Notes: generated from the letters alone by a model not told the origin. A stretch of DNA of 9,807 bases from an uncultured Selenomonadaceae bacterium (GCA_905236665.1 CAJONF010000012.1:1-9807); one strand, 5' to 3'. Counted from the stretch's first letter, positions 1 to 6,644 are shown. A program made the numbers and translations.

Positions 1-170
1 GCGGGATTTTTATCGCGAGTGACGACGCCGACTGAAATAATCGCTCTATCAGGTGGAATTTCGACAAAACCTTCGCCAGAAACGGAAATTATCGGCGGTT
101 TTAAATCTTCAGCGGCAGTTGTAGCACAAATCACCATAAACAACAACATAAAACAGAAAAATTTTCTCAT
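1..170 (-). CDS. SIMPL/DUF541 (YggE-like) secreted protein, N-terminal part only
   Basis: The reverse strand reads from an ATG at 170 to the window edge, giving 56 residues with no stop. The first ~20 residues (MRKFFCFMLLFMVICATTAA) form a signal peptide: two basic residues, a hydrophobic core, then a small-residue AxA-like end. The mature part begins PPIISVSGEGFVEIPPDRA and continues IISVGVVTRDKNP. This 'I-x-V-x-G-x-G-x-V-x-x-x-P-D' pattern is typical of the start of SIMPL/DUF541 domains (E. coli YggE type). These are envelope proteins with a poorly defined role, linked in E. coli to oxidative stress. A GGAG site lies just upstream of the ATG (minus strand, about 176-180). The gene is divergent from the htrA-like gene. 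The domain call rests on about 30 residues; the C-terminal part lies outside the window. Confidence 0.72.
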   Translation of the reverse strand, partial: MRKFFCFMLLFMVICATTAAEDLKPPIISVSGEGFVEIPPDRAIISVGVVTRDKNP

Positions 171-197
171 AATACTCACTCCAAACATTTTTTCCGT

Positions 198-203
198 ATT
201 TTA
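198..203 (-). promoter_or_regulatory. possible -10 element for the SIMPL gene
   Basis: TAAAAT on the minus strand, 28 nt upstream of the SIMPL start codon. No good -35 hexamer is seen at 16-18 nt spacing; the best match is only 3 of 6. It is a weak call, made because a divergent promoter must lie in this 142-bp gap. Confidence 0.25.
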
Positions 204-262
204 ACACCGATTGCACATCACGTGGAATATTTTTTAGAAAAAATTAGTCCCTATTAAAGAGA

Positions 263-291
263 TTGACAATCGGCGGCGCAAAAACTAAAAT
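263..291 (+). promoter_or_regulatory. sigma70-type promoter of the htrA-rlmH-cysS-mrnC-dhaM cluster
   Basis: A perfect -35 TTGACA (263-268) is followed, after an exact 17-nt spacer, by TAAAAT (286-291). The expected transcription start is near 298, only about 15 nt before the ATG at 313. The mRNA would therefore begin at or next to the Shine-Dalgarno sequence. The heptamer TGACAAT occurs at 264-270, overlapping the -35, and again at 291-297, at the end of the -10. Confidence 0.7.
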
Positions 292-297
292 GACAAT

Positions 298-304
298 GGA
301 GGTG
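298..304 (+). promoter_or_regulatory. strong ribosome binding site of the htrA-like gene
   Basis: GGAGGTG, 8 nt before the ATG at 313, is a near-perfect Shine-Dalgarno sequence and fixes this start. Confidence 0.8.
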
Positions 305-312
305 CTTTAAGC

Positions 313-1467
313 ATGAATGGGAAAAAATTTACAAAGATAATTTGCGCGGCGGCAATAGTGGCGGCGTTTACGTTCAGCGGTTGTGGCGATTTGACAGGTT
401 TAGGTAAATCTGAACAGGAAGATAAACCTGCGGCAGAAAAATCCGTCGTGACACAACCTGCACATACTGAAGCGGCATCCAACGCGCCGAATAAACCGGA
501 AAGCAATGCAAAAATTTCTGATGCAAGAAATACACCCGCCGTCCGTGTAGCTAGGAATGTTGGTCCTGCAGTCGTCGGCATAACGAATAAAGCAATAGCA
601 CGAGACTTTTTTGACAGAACATTTGAGACAGAAGGCGTCGGTAGCGGCGTAATTTTTAAAAATGACGGCTACATTATCACGAATAATCACGTTATAGCTG
701 GTGCAAAAGAAATTATCGTTTCACTGTCGGACGGCAACACGGTAAACGGAACTCTAATCGGTACTGATGAAATGACGGATATTGCAGTTGTTAAAGTTGA
801 TGCAAAAGATTTACCCGTTGCGGAATTGGGCGATTCTGATGAAGTTGTCGTCGGTGAACCGGCTATTGCAATCGGAAATCCAATGGGCTTGGAGTTTCAA
901 GGCTCTGTGACGGTCGGAGTTATCAGCGCGTTGAACAGAACGCTTGACCTTAACGATAGACGCGTTAAACTTTTCCAAACTGATGCGCCGATTAGCCCAG
1001 GCAATTCTGGCGGTGCGCTCGTCAATGCGGACGGTGAAGTTATCGGCATAAACAGCATTAAACTTGCTACAAACGGCGTTGAAGGCATGGGCTTTGCTAT
1101 TCCGATTAACACGGTTAAAACGATTGTCGCGGAACTTATGGACAAAGGTTACGTTGCCCGTCCATATCTCGGCGTTACGATTTTTGATAAGCCCACAGCT
1201 GCTCGCTATGGTTATCAGCTGACGATTGACAAAGGCGTTTACGTCTTCCAAATTGCGCTTGATTCGCCCGCCGGTCGCGCAGGTTTCCAGCGCGGCGATA
1301 TTATCCTGAACATTGACGGCAAAGATGTTAATTCGGTCGCGGACGTTCGCAATGAGGTAGCGGCGCATAAAGTCGGCGATAAGATTAAAGTTTTGCTTGA
1401 CCGTGACGGTAAACAAGAGACAGTTGAACTCACGCTTGAGGAAATGCCGCAACCTTCTAACCAATGA
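313..1467 (+). CDS. HtrA/Deg-family (S1C) serine protease with PDZ domain, predicted lipoprotein
   Basis: A 384-residue envelope serine protease of the trypsin-like HtrA/DegP/DegS family, which degrades misfolded exported proteins. The N terminus has basic residues, a hydrophobic stretch (residues 9-20) and FSGC at 21-24, a lipobox-like motif. Cys24 would be lipidated, which is less usual for this family than a transmembrane anchor or plain periplasmic export. Residues 25-80 are a low-complexity, Lys/Glu/Ala/Pro-rich linker. The protease domain (about 81-275) has the full triad: His126 in TNNHVIAG, Asp156 in TDIAVVKV and Ser232 in SPGNSGGAL. A single PDZ domain follows (about 284-375; YLGVTI, SPAGRAGFQRGDIIL). 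Start chosen from the GGAGGTG site. Its stop overlaps the rlmH start (ATGA), and it is first in the cluster. Family assignment is firm; the exact orthologue (htrA, degP or degQ) cannot be decided, so no symbol is given. Confidence 0.95.
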   Translation: MNGKKFTKIICAAAIVAAFTFSGCGDLTGLGKSEQEDKPAAEKSVVTQPAHTEAASNAPNKPESNAKISDARNTPAVRVARNVGPAVVGITNKAIARDFFDRTFETEGVGSGVIFKNDGYIITNNHVIAGAKEIIVSLSDGNTVNGTLIGTDEMTDIAVVKVDAKDLPVAELGDSDEVVVGEPAIAIGNPMGLEFQGSVTVGVISALNRTLDLNDRRVKLFQTDAPISPGNSGGALVNADGEVIGINSIKLATNGVEGMGFAIPINTVKTIVAELMDKGYVARPYLGVTIFDKPTAARYGYQLTIDKGVYVFQIALDSPAGRAGFQRGDIILNIDGKDVNSVADVRNEVAAHKVGDKIKVLLDRDGKQETVELTLEEMPQPSNQ

Positions 1468-1907
1468 AAATAAATTTAATCGTCGTCGGCAAGCTTAAAG
1501 AAAAATTTTTAGTTGACGGCGTCGCAGAATATTTAAAACGCTTAAAAAAGTTTGCAAACATTGAAGTCCGCGAAATTCCCGAATGTCGCACGCTTGAAGA
1601 CGAGGGACAAAAACTTTTATCGCTCGTTCCGCAAAATTCGTGGCTGTGTGTGCTTGATGTAGCGGGAGCACCGTTGACTTCAGAAGAATTCGCGAAAAAA
1701 ATTGCCGCGCTGACTTTAGACGGCGTGAGCAATTTAACTTTTGTAATCGGCGGGGCGTTCGGTTTAAGCGATGAACTTAGACAAGCGGCGTCCTTCCGCT
1801 TAAGCCTGTCGAAGATGACGTTAACTCATCAAATGGCGCGATTATTTCTCATTGAACAAATTTATCGGGCGTTCAAAATCAATCGGCACGAACCATATCA
1901 TTGGTAA
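1464..1907 (+). CDS. rlmH: 23S rRNA (pseudouridine1915-N3)-methyltransferase RlmH
   Basis: A 147-residue SPOUT-class (knotted) methyltransferase. The family methylates N3 of pseudouridine 1915 in helix 69 of 23S rRNA, using S-adenosylmethionine on the assembled 70S ribosome. Supporting motifs are MKINLIVVGKLKEKFL at the N terminus, the SAM-binding knot FVIGGAFGLSDELR (about residues 93-106), and the C-terminal stretch LTHQMARLFLIEQIYRAFKI ending in EPYHW. The length is slightly below the usual ~155-159. The start overlaps the htrA stop as ATGA and has no close Shine-Dalgarno, so translational coupling is likely. The chain ends in Trp where characterised homologues have Arg or Lys after Tyr-His; see findings. 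Confidence 0.96.
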   Translation: MKINLIVVGKLKEKFLVDGVAEYLKRLKKFANIEVREIPECRTLEDEGQKLLSLVPQNSWLCVLDVAGAPLTSEEFAKKIAALTLDGVSNLTFVIGGAFGLSDELRQAASFRLSLSKMTLTHQMARLFLIEQIYRAFKINRHEPYHW

Positions 1908-1922
1908 TTAATTCCTACAAAA

Positions 1923-1927
1923 GGGAG
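1923..1927 (+). promoter_or_regulatory. ribosome binding site that decides the cysS start
   Basis: AAAAGGGAGA, with core GGGAG at 1923-1927, lies 9 nt before the ATG at 1937. This favours that start over an in-frame TTG at 1901 that would overlap rlmH. Confidence 0.75.
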
Positions 1928-1936
1928 ATTTTTTTT

Positions 1937-3478
1937 ATGATCAAAGTTTACAACACAATGAGCAGGAAAAAAGAAATTTTTAAGCCGCTAAAAAAAGGTG
2001 AAGTCAGCATTTATTGTTGCGGTGTCACGCCGTACAATTCGCCGCATATCGGCAACGCCCGACCGTTTGTTACATGGGACGTTATCCGCAGATTTTTTGC
2101 CAAGAGCGGCTACAAAGTTCGTTACGTTCAAAATTTTACAGACGTGGACGACAAAATCATCAAGGCGGCAAATAAACACTCCGTCACGTGGAAAGACATT
2201 TCGGAAAAATATATCGCCGTTTATTTCAAGAGCATGGACGCGCTTAACGTTCGCCGTGCTGATGTTTATCCTAAAGTTTCCGAGACTATGGCAGATATTA
2301 TCGCGATGATTCAAACGCTGATTGACAAAGGTTTTGCTTACGTTTTGGACAACGGCGACGTTTTTTATAGCGTGGAAACTGATAAAAATTACGGCAAATT
2401 AAGCGGACGCAAGCTTGAAGATATGCTGGCGGGAGCACGCGTCGAAGTTGATAAACGTAAAAAAAATCCTATGGATTTCGCGCTGTGGAAGGCGGCTAAG
2501 CCCGGCGAACCGTTTTGGGAAAGTCCGTGGGGTCAAGGTCGTCCCGGCTGGCATATAGAATGTTCTGTAATGTCGCTGAAATATTTAGGCGAGAAATTTG
2601 ATTTTCACGGCGGCGGCTCCGATTTAATTTTCCCGCACCACGAAAACGAAATCGCGCAAAGTCAAGCGGCTCTCGGCGATGAAAATTCTTTTGCGCAGTA
2701 TTGGTTGCACAACGGCTTTATAACTGTAAAAAAACCTGACAAGTCGAACGAAGAAGAACAAGTTAAAATGAGCAAGTCCGCCGGAAATTTTTCCACCGTC
2801 GAAGAAATTTTAGCTAAATATCCCGGCGAAGTCGTGCGCTTGTTCTTGTTGCAGACGCATTATCGCAATCCGTTAGAATTCAGCGAGGAGCGAATCATCG
2901 AGGCGCAGGAATTTTTCGGCAAATTGGCAAAGGCTTATTGGCAGCTGGACGAATTGACTAGAAAAGTTCATGCGGGCGAATTCATCAAAGACACGAGCGA
3001 TAAAAATTTTGCAATAACAGTAAGTCCTGCAGGCGGGCTGGCTGAAGAAGGAGAGCGGCTCCTGTCGAATTTTTATGCGGCGATGAGCGACGACTTTAAC
3101 ACTGCGCTGGCAATAACGCATATGTTTGAGCTGTCAAAGGAAATCAGCAACTATTATGGCGAATTCACCGAAGGAAAAATTTTGCCCGTGAAAATTGACG
3201 GCGATATTATCCTGCGCGTTCAAGCAATTTATATGGAAATGGCAGAAATTATCGGGATTTTTGAACAGCCCGTGCCACGTGATAAAGACGAAGAAAAATC
3301 CGCCGCCGAACCCGAACTTGTCAACGCGCTGATGAAAATTATTTTGTCACTTCGTCAAGACGCCCGCGCCGCTAAAAATTGGTCAACGGCTGATAAAATT
3401 CGCGACGAACTCAAAGCGGCGGGCATTGTCGTTGAAGATACACCGCAGGGCGTAACGTGGAAATTCAATGCGCAATGA
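1937..3478 (+). CDS. cysS: cysteinyl-tRNA synthetase
   Basis: A 513-residue class I aminoacyl-tRNA synthetase that charges tRNA-Cys with cysteine using ATP. With the start at 1937, the zinc ligands fall at Cys28, Cys209, His234 and Glu238, the same numbering as in E. coli CysS, which supports this start. The HIGH-type motif is PHIG (36-39) and the KMSKS loop is KMSKS (277-281), followed by AGNFSTVEEIL. Other family signatures are VQNFTDVDDKIIKAA, GRPGWHIECSVMS and FHGGGSDLIFPHHENE. The C-terminal half holds the DALR-type helical region (about 375-440; DDFNTALAI) and a tail ending GVVEDTPQGVTWKF-like. It lies 29 nt after rlmH and overlaps mrnC by 4 nt. An in-frame TTG at 1901 would add 12 residues but has no ribosome site. 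Confidence 0.97.
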   Translation: MIKVYNTMSRKKEIFKPLKKGEVSIYCCGVTPYNSPHIGNARPFVTWDVIRRFFAKSGYKVRYVQNFTDVDDKIIKAANKHSVTWKDISEKYIAVYFKSMDALNVRRADVYPKVSETMADIIAMIQTLIDKGFAYVLDNGDVFYSVETDKNYGKLSGRKLEDMLAGARVEVDKRKKNPMDFALWKAAKPGEPFWESPWGQGRPGWHIECSVMSLKYLGEKFDFHGGGSDLIFPHHENEIAQSQAALGDENSFAQYWLHNGFITVKKPDKSNEEEQVKMSKSAGNFSTVEEILAKYPGEVVRLFLLQTHYRNPLEFSEERIIEAQEFFGKLAKAYWQLDELTRKVHAGEFIKDTSDKNFAITVSPAGGLAEEGERLLSNFYAAMSDDFNTALAITHMFELSKEISNYYGEFTEGKILPVKIDGDIILRVQAIYMEMAEIIGIFEQPVPRDKDEEKSAAEPELVNALMKIILSLRQDARAAKNWSTADKIRDELKAAGIVVEDTPQGVTWKFNAQ

Positions 3479-3876
3479 ATTTTCCTGCTAACGAAATTAA
3501 AACCCTCTCACCGCTGGTCTTGGCTCATATCGGCGACGCCTATTTTCATTTGTACATTCGCACACGCCTTTTGCAGGTCACGCGAAATATCACGAATTTA
3601 CACGACCTTAGCGCGCAGATTGTTTCGGCAACCGTCCAAGCAAAGACTTATCACGAGATAGAAAATCTTTTGTCGGACGAAGAGCGCGATATTTTTCGGC
3701 GCGGAAGAAATGCTAAAAGTCATGCACCGCGAAAAGCTACCGTCGCTGAATATCACGCAAGCACCGGTTTTGAAGCTCTACTCGGCGAACTTTTCCTAAA
3801 AAAAAATTTTGCGCGGCTCAATGAAATTTGCGAGGCGGCTTTTGTTAAAAGTTATCAAGCAGAGGAGATATCTTAA
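3475..3876 (+). CDS. mrnC: Mini-III ribonuclease (Mini-RNase III)
   Basis: A 133-residue RNase III-type catalytic domain without the double-stranded-RNA-binding domain. In Bacillus subtilis, Mini-III processes 23S rRNA precursors as a dimer. Conserved features are LAHIGDAYFHLYIR with catalytic Asp21, the RRGRNAKSHAPRKATVAEYHASTGF block, and Glu100 in GFEALLGELFL. The ATG at 3475 overlaps the cysS stop as ATGA; an in-frame GTG at 3457 would add six residues inside cysS. No strong ribosome site is seen, so coupling to cysS is probable. cysS followed by mrnC is a common Firmicute order. Together with rlmH it gives this cluster a ribosome-maturation theme. Its stop overlaps the next start by one base (TAATG). 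Confidence 0.95.
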   Translation: MNFPANEIKTLSPLVLAHIGDAYFHLYIRTRLLQVTRNITNLHDLSAQIVSATVQAKTYHEIENLLSDEERDIFRRGRNAKSHAPRKATVAEYHASTGFEALLGELFLKKNFARLNEICEAAFVKSYQAEEIS

Positions 3877-4262
3877 TGGTTGGGATAGTTATCGTTTCAC
3901 ACAGCCAAAAACTTGCGGAAGGCGTTGTGGAAATTGCCGGCATGATGGCCAAAGATGCGCCGATTGCCGCCGCCGGTGGGCTGGAAGACGGGACACTTGG
4001 AACAAGTTACGAAAAAATTTGCGCGGCGATAGAATCGATTTATTCTGCTGACGGCGTGGCGGTGTTAATGGATATGGGGTCGGCAGTAATGACAACGGAA
4101 ATGGTGTTGGAAGATTTAGCGCGGGACAACGTAAAAATGCTGGATTGTCCGCTGGTCGAGGGAGCAGTTCTCGCGGCGGTAGAATCAGCTGGCGGACGAA
4201 CGTTGGCAGAAATTTCAAAGCGTATTGAAGAATCCCGCGCCGTGAAAAAATTTTCGGAGTAA
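3876..4262 (+). CDS. dhaM: DhaM-like PTS EIIA (mannose-family) phosphotransfer protein
   Basis: A 128-residue single-domain protein of the PTS EIIA-mannose fold, closest in pattern to DhaM. DhaM passes phosphate from HPr to ADP bound on DhaL, so that DhaK-DhaL can phosphorylate dihydroxyacetone. The phospho-accepting residue would be His9 in GIVIVSHSQKLAEGV. GGLEDGTLGTS (34-44) and VLMDMGSAVMTTEM (63-76) are the other DhaM-type signatures. AGAGGAGAT sits 6-8 nt before the ATG. It is the last gene of the cluster and is closed by a terminator. No dhaK or dhaL is adjacent, so partners, if any, are encoded elsewhere. The HPr and EI-like domains found in long DhaM proteins are absent, as in Gram-positive DhaM. 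Alternative: a regulatory EIIA with another partner. Confidence 0.87.
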   Translation: MVGIVIVSHSQKLAEGVVEIAGMMAKDAPIAAAGGLEDGTLGTSYEKICAAIESIYSADGVAVLMDMGSAVMTTEMVLEDLARDNVKMLDCPLVEGAVLAAVESAGGRTLAEISKRIEESRAVKKFSE

Positions 4263-4271
4263 ATAAAAAAA

Positions 4272-4307
4272 TTTCCCTGTTAAAATTTTTAGCAGGGGAT
4301 TTTTTTT
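4272..4307. terminator. bidirectional rho-independent terminator between dhaM and cbiA
   Basis: CCCTG (4275-4279) pairs with CAGGG (4293-4297), and further A/T pairs extend inside the stem. On the plus strand a T-run follows (4300-4307). On the minus strand the A-run at 4264-4271 reads as a T-run after the same hairpin. It ends both convergent operons. The cbiA stop codon (4289-4291) lies inside the hairpin. Confidence 0.8.
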
Positions 4308-5668
4308 ATTGAAAAATTTTTGCAGGCGTCAACGAAATTTTTTGCAACGTTTGGACAGCCGACAAAGTGAATATGCAGATAAGATGCCACGAGATTTTTT
4401 TTCACTGCGCCCGCGAAATATTCTTTACCCGTTCTCATGCGCGTACACTTGAAAATTTCTTCGCCGAAAAAATTTTTAGCTGTAGAAAAATGGAATTCGT
4501 GAGCGCGAATTTTATCGCCCGCCGTGCCCAAAACGCAATCATTTAAAATTTCCGCCTCAACATAACCGACAGTCTGCAATTTGTTCGTCATGGTCGCCAC
4601 ACCGTCAAGCACACCGCACATCTCAAAATTTTTCCCGTCAAAATCAACAAGCTCGCGCATTAAATACATAAAGCCGCCGCATTCCGCGAAGGTCGGCAAA
4701 CCGTTTTCGATAGCGTGAAAAATTTCTGCGCGAATATTTTTATTTTGCTCCAGTTGCTCCGCGAACATTTCGGGAAAGCCGCCGCCTATAATCAAGCCGC
4801 TGATACCTTCAGGCAAATTTTTATCATGTAGCGGGCTGAAGTAAACAATTTCCGCGCCGAGATTTTTTAATTCTTGCAAACTCGCGCCGTAATAAAAATT
4901 GAACGCCTCATCACGAGCAACGCCGATTTTTGTGTAGGAACTAGGAACTAGGAACTGGGAACTAGTAGAAGTTAGCGGCGCAGAATTTTTTGCAAGGTCA
5001 ATCAGCGCGTCTAAGTCAAGTTGTTCTTCAACGGCGGCGCAAATTTTTTTTATCACATCGCCGGAATTATTTTCTGCAGTCGGAACAAGTCCAAGGTGTC
5101 GTTCGGGCAAAAAAAATTCGTCGTTGCGTTTAATCGCGCCGAAACATTCAATCCCCAGCGCAGTCAGTGCGTCGACAATCATTTTTTTATGCGAATCCGA
5201 GCCAACACGATTTAAAATCGCGCCGGCAAACTTAATCGACTTATCAAACTCTTTGAACCCTAAAGCAACAGCCGCCGCCGAAGTTCCCATGCTCTTTGCA
5301 TCGATAATCAAAATAACCGGCGCGTCGAGAAGTTTGGAAATTTCCGCCGTTGAAGAAATTCCGCCGCGTCCACCGTCGTAAAGTCCCATAACGCCTTCTA
5401 CAATCGAAATATCTGCGCTGCATGAAGTGTCGATAAAAATTTTTTTAAGATTATCCGCTCCGACGAGCCAGCTATCGAGGTTGTGAGAAATTTTTCCACA
5501 AGCCAGCGCGTGCCAGCCCGTGTCGATATAATCAGGACCGACCTTGTAAGGTTGCACATCAAGCCCGCGATTTTTCAGCGCGGCAAGAAGTCCCGCGGTT
5601 ATCGTCGTTTTACCGGAGCCGCTTTGTGTAGCAGAAATTATCAGCCGCGGAAAATTTTTAGTCTGCAT
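4289..5668 (-). CDS. cbiA: cobyrinate a,c-diamide synthase (CbiA/CobB family)
   Basis: A 459-residue glutamine-dependent amidotransferase that amidates the a and c side chains of the corrin ring (ATP and Gln) in cobalamin synthesis. The N-terminal ATPase domain has a P-loop-type motif SATQSGSGKTTIT, then KVGPDYID, NLDSWL and VEGVMGLYDG. The C-terminal class I glutaminase domain (about 247-440) has GGGFPEMFAE, nucleophile Cys330 in FAECGGFMYL and C-terminal His residues in YLHIHF. CbiC in the same operon points to the anaerobic (CbiA) pathway rather than aerobic CobB; CfbB of coenzyme F430 synthesis is a less likely relative. The linker at about residues 232-244 is built from a 7-bp tandem repeat. 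The ATG at 5668 is preferred; an upstream TTG at 5686 has no ribosome site. The start overlaps the previous gene by 11 nt. Confidence 0.93.
   Translation of the reverse strand: MQTKNFPRLIISATQSGSGKTTITAGLLAALKNRGLDVQPYKVGPDYIDTGWHALACGKISHNLDSWLVGADNLKKIFIDTSCSADISIVEGVMGLYDGGRGGISSTAEISKLLDAPVILIIDAKSMGTSAAAVALGFKEFDKSIKFAGAILNRVGSDSHKKMIVDALTALGIECFGAIKRNDEFFLPERHLGLVPTAENNSGDVIKKICAAVEEQLDLDALIDLAKNSAPLTSTSSQFLVPSSYTKIGVARDEAFNFYYGASLQELKNLGAEIVYFSPLHDKNLPEGISGLIIGGGFPEMFAEQLEQNKNIRAEIFHAIENGLPTFAECGGFMYLMRELVDFDGKNFEMCGVLDGVATMTNKLQTVGYVEAEILNDCVLGTAGDKIRAHEFHFSTAKNFFGEEIFKCTRMRTGKEYFAGAVKKNLVASYLHIHFVGCPNVAKNFVDACKNFSIKKIPC
4935..4965. repeat. 7-bp tandem repeat (TAGGAAC) inside cbiA
   Basis: Plus-strand units are TAGGAAC (4935-4941), TAGGAAC (4942-4948), TAGGAAC (4949-4955) and TGGGAAC (4956-4962), then a partial TAG. 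They encode Ser/Phe/Leu/Val/Pro-rich residues (about SSQFLVPSSY) in the linker between the ATPase and glutaminase domains of CbiA. The reading frame stays open. Related heptamers occur at 6645-6662 and 8994-9014. Confidence 0.9.
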
Positions 5669-5987
5669 ATTCGTCCGTCCGCTCAATTTTCATGATAACC
5701 GGACGCAAACCGTCATTGCATGAACAAATTGCAACGCCCTTGTGCTTTTCGTCAATCCAATCGCCGTAATACCAGCCGCTGTCAACACCATGCGCCAGCG
5801 CGAAGACGTATTGATAAATTGCCTTCCACGCTTCGTCGCAAAAACATTCGGGCTTAGCCCACGATGCGTAGAACGTTTGACCTTCACGCATGATAGGACA
5901 CGTCGATAAATTCGGTACGCCGTATTCCGCCGCTAAATCTTTTTGCAACGTCGTTTTCAGAATTGTAATCTTGCATTTCTTCATCAT
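5658..5987 (-). CDS. small Cys-rich protein, TIGR04076 family, function unknown
   Basis: A 109-residue protein of no known biochemical function, with the look of the TIGR04076 family as I recall it: MKKCKITILKTT at the start, then CPIMREGQTF, KPECFCDEAWKAIY, VFALAHG, YYGDWI and VAICSCNDGLRPVIMKIE. Six cysteines (5, 30, 48, 50, 88, 90), four of them in two CxC pairs, suggest metal or thiol chemistry, but that is inference. No signal peptide or membrane segment is visible, so it is probably cytosolic. TGAGG, partly in the cbiC stop, lies 9 nt before the ATG at 5987, making that start more likely than a GTG at 6002 overlapping cbiC. It sits between cbiC and cbiA, overlapping the cbiA start by 11 nt, so it is co-expressed with cobalamin genes. 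Confidence 0.82.
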   Translation of the reverse strand: MMKKCKITILKTTLQKDLAAEYGVPNLSTCPIMREGQTFYASWAKPECFCDEAWKAIYQYVFALAHGVDSGWYYGDWIDEKHKGVAICSCNDGLRPVIMKIERTDEYAD

Positions 5988-5998
5988 TGTAACTTGCC

Positions 5999-6643
5999 TC
6001 ACTTTTCGCTGAGCCCGCGTGAATTGTCCAGCATATATAAAATCGCATTGACGGCGGCGACCGCGATAGAACTGCCGCCCTTTGTACCTTCCACAGTGAT
6101 GAACGGAATTTCATTTTGCGAAGCGAGCTGGTACTTTGCCTCCGCCGCACCGACAAAACCGACAGGTACGCCGATTATCACGGCGGGACGAATATTTTCT
6201 TCTTGAATGAGCCGCAAAACTTCAAACAGCGCAGTGGGCGCATTGCCTATCGCGACGATTTGACCTTCAAGCCTTTTGCCGAACATACGCATTGCCGCCA
6301 TAGACCGCGTAATTTCTTCGCGCTCGGCGTATTCGCGAACATCGACATCAGAAACTTTGCAAAAAATTTCGCCGCCGAATTTTGAAAAGGTCCGAATACT
6401 AATTCCGCGCCGAACCATTTGCACATCGGTAAAAATATTTGCGCCGCGCAGGATTGCCGCCTTTGTCGCCGCGATTGCTTCGGGGTGAATTTTTATTATC
6501 GGCGCATATTCCACATCGCCAGACGCATGAATTATCCGCGAATAAATTTTTTTCTCGTCGTCCGTGAGTGCAAGCCCTGCTAAATGCGGCGCGATTATTT
6601 CCATGCTACGGTCTTCAATTTCCATAGGCTTTTTAATAAACAT
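5999..6643 (-). CDS. cbiC: cobalt-precorrin-8 methylmutase (CbiC)
   Basis: A 214-residue enzyme of corrin-ring synthesis. It moves the methyl group from C11 to C12, turning cobalt-precorrin-8 into cobyrinate. The probable catalytic residue is His39 in RIIHASGDVEY, which matches the active His of the family. Further signatures are TDVQMVRRGI, AIGNAPTALFEVLRLI, GVPVGFVGAAEAK and TVEGTKGGSSIAVAAVNAIL. Length is normal for the family. The ATG at 6643 follows two tandem AGGAG sites within a 7-bp repeat, and the copA stop is 6 nt upstream. The next cobalamin enzyme, CbiA, is two genes downstream on the same strand. CobH, the aerobic-pathway equivalent, is homologous; the anaerobic assignment rests on general context. 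Confidence 0.94.
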   Translation of the reverse strand: MFIKKPMEIEDRSMEIIAPHLAGLALTDDEKKIYSRIIHASGDVEYAPIIKIHPEAIAATKAAILRGANIFTDVQMVRRGISIRTFSKFGGEIFCKVSDVDVREYAEREEITRSMAAMRMFGKRLEGQIVAIGNAPTALFEVLRLIQEENIRPAVIIGVPVGFVGAAEAKYQLASQNEIPFITVEGTKGGSSIAVAAVNAILYMLDNSRGLSEK

Positions 6644-6644
6644 A

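Noticed and set aside
19..204. Small plus-strand frame at the left edge
   Set aside because: It lies opposite the signal peptide and domain start of the SIMPL gene, which has a ribosome site and a recognisable pattern.
811..1464. Open 217-codon frame on the minus strand across the htrA gene
   Set aside because: It is fully antisense to a well-supported protease gene with intact motifs. The product resembles no family, and the opening reflects codon use on the other strand.
1908..1936. T-box or other leader regulation before cysS
   Set aside because: The gap to rlmH is only 29 nt and holds just a ribosome site; there is no room for a T-box.
2985..3055. Inserted-looking segment in CysS around SPAGGLAEEGE
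   Set aside because: It lies in a variable region between the catalytic and helical domains. There is no repeat or frame break, so normal family variation is enough.
4935..4965. Possible CRISPR-like or IS-end repeat
   Set aside because: Units are 7 bp with no spacers, no flanking inverted repeats, no transposase and no cas genes; a simple tandem array fits.
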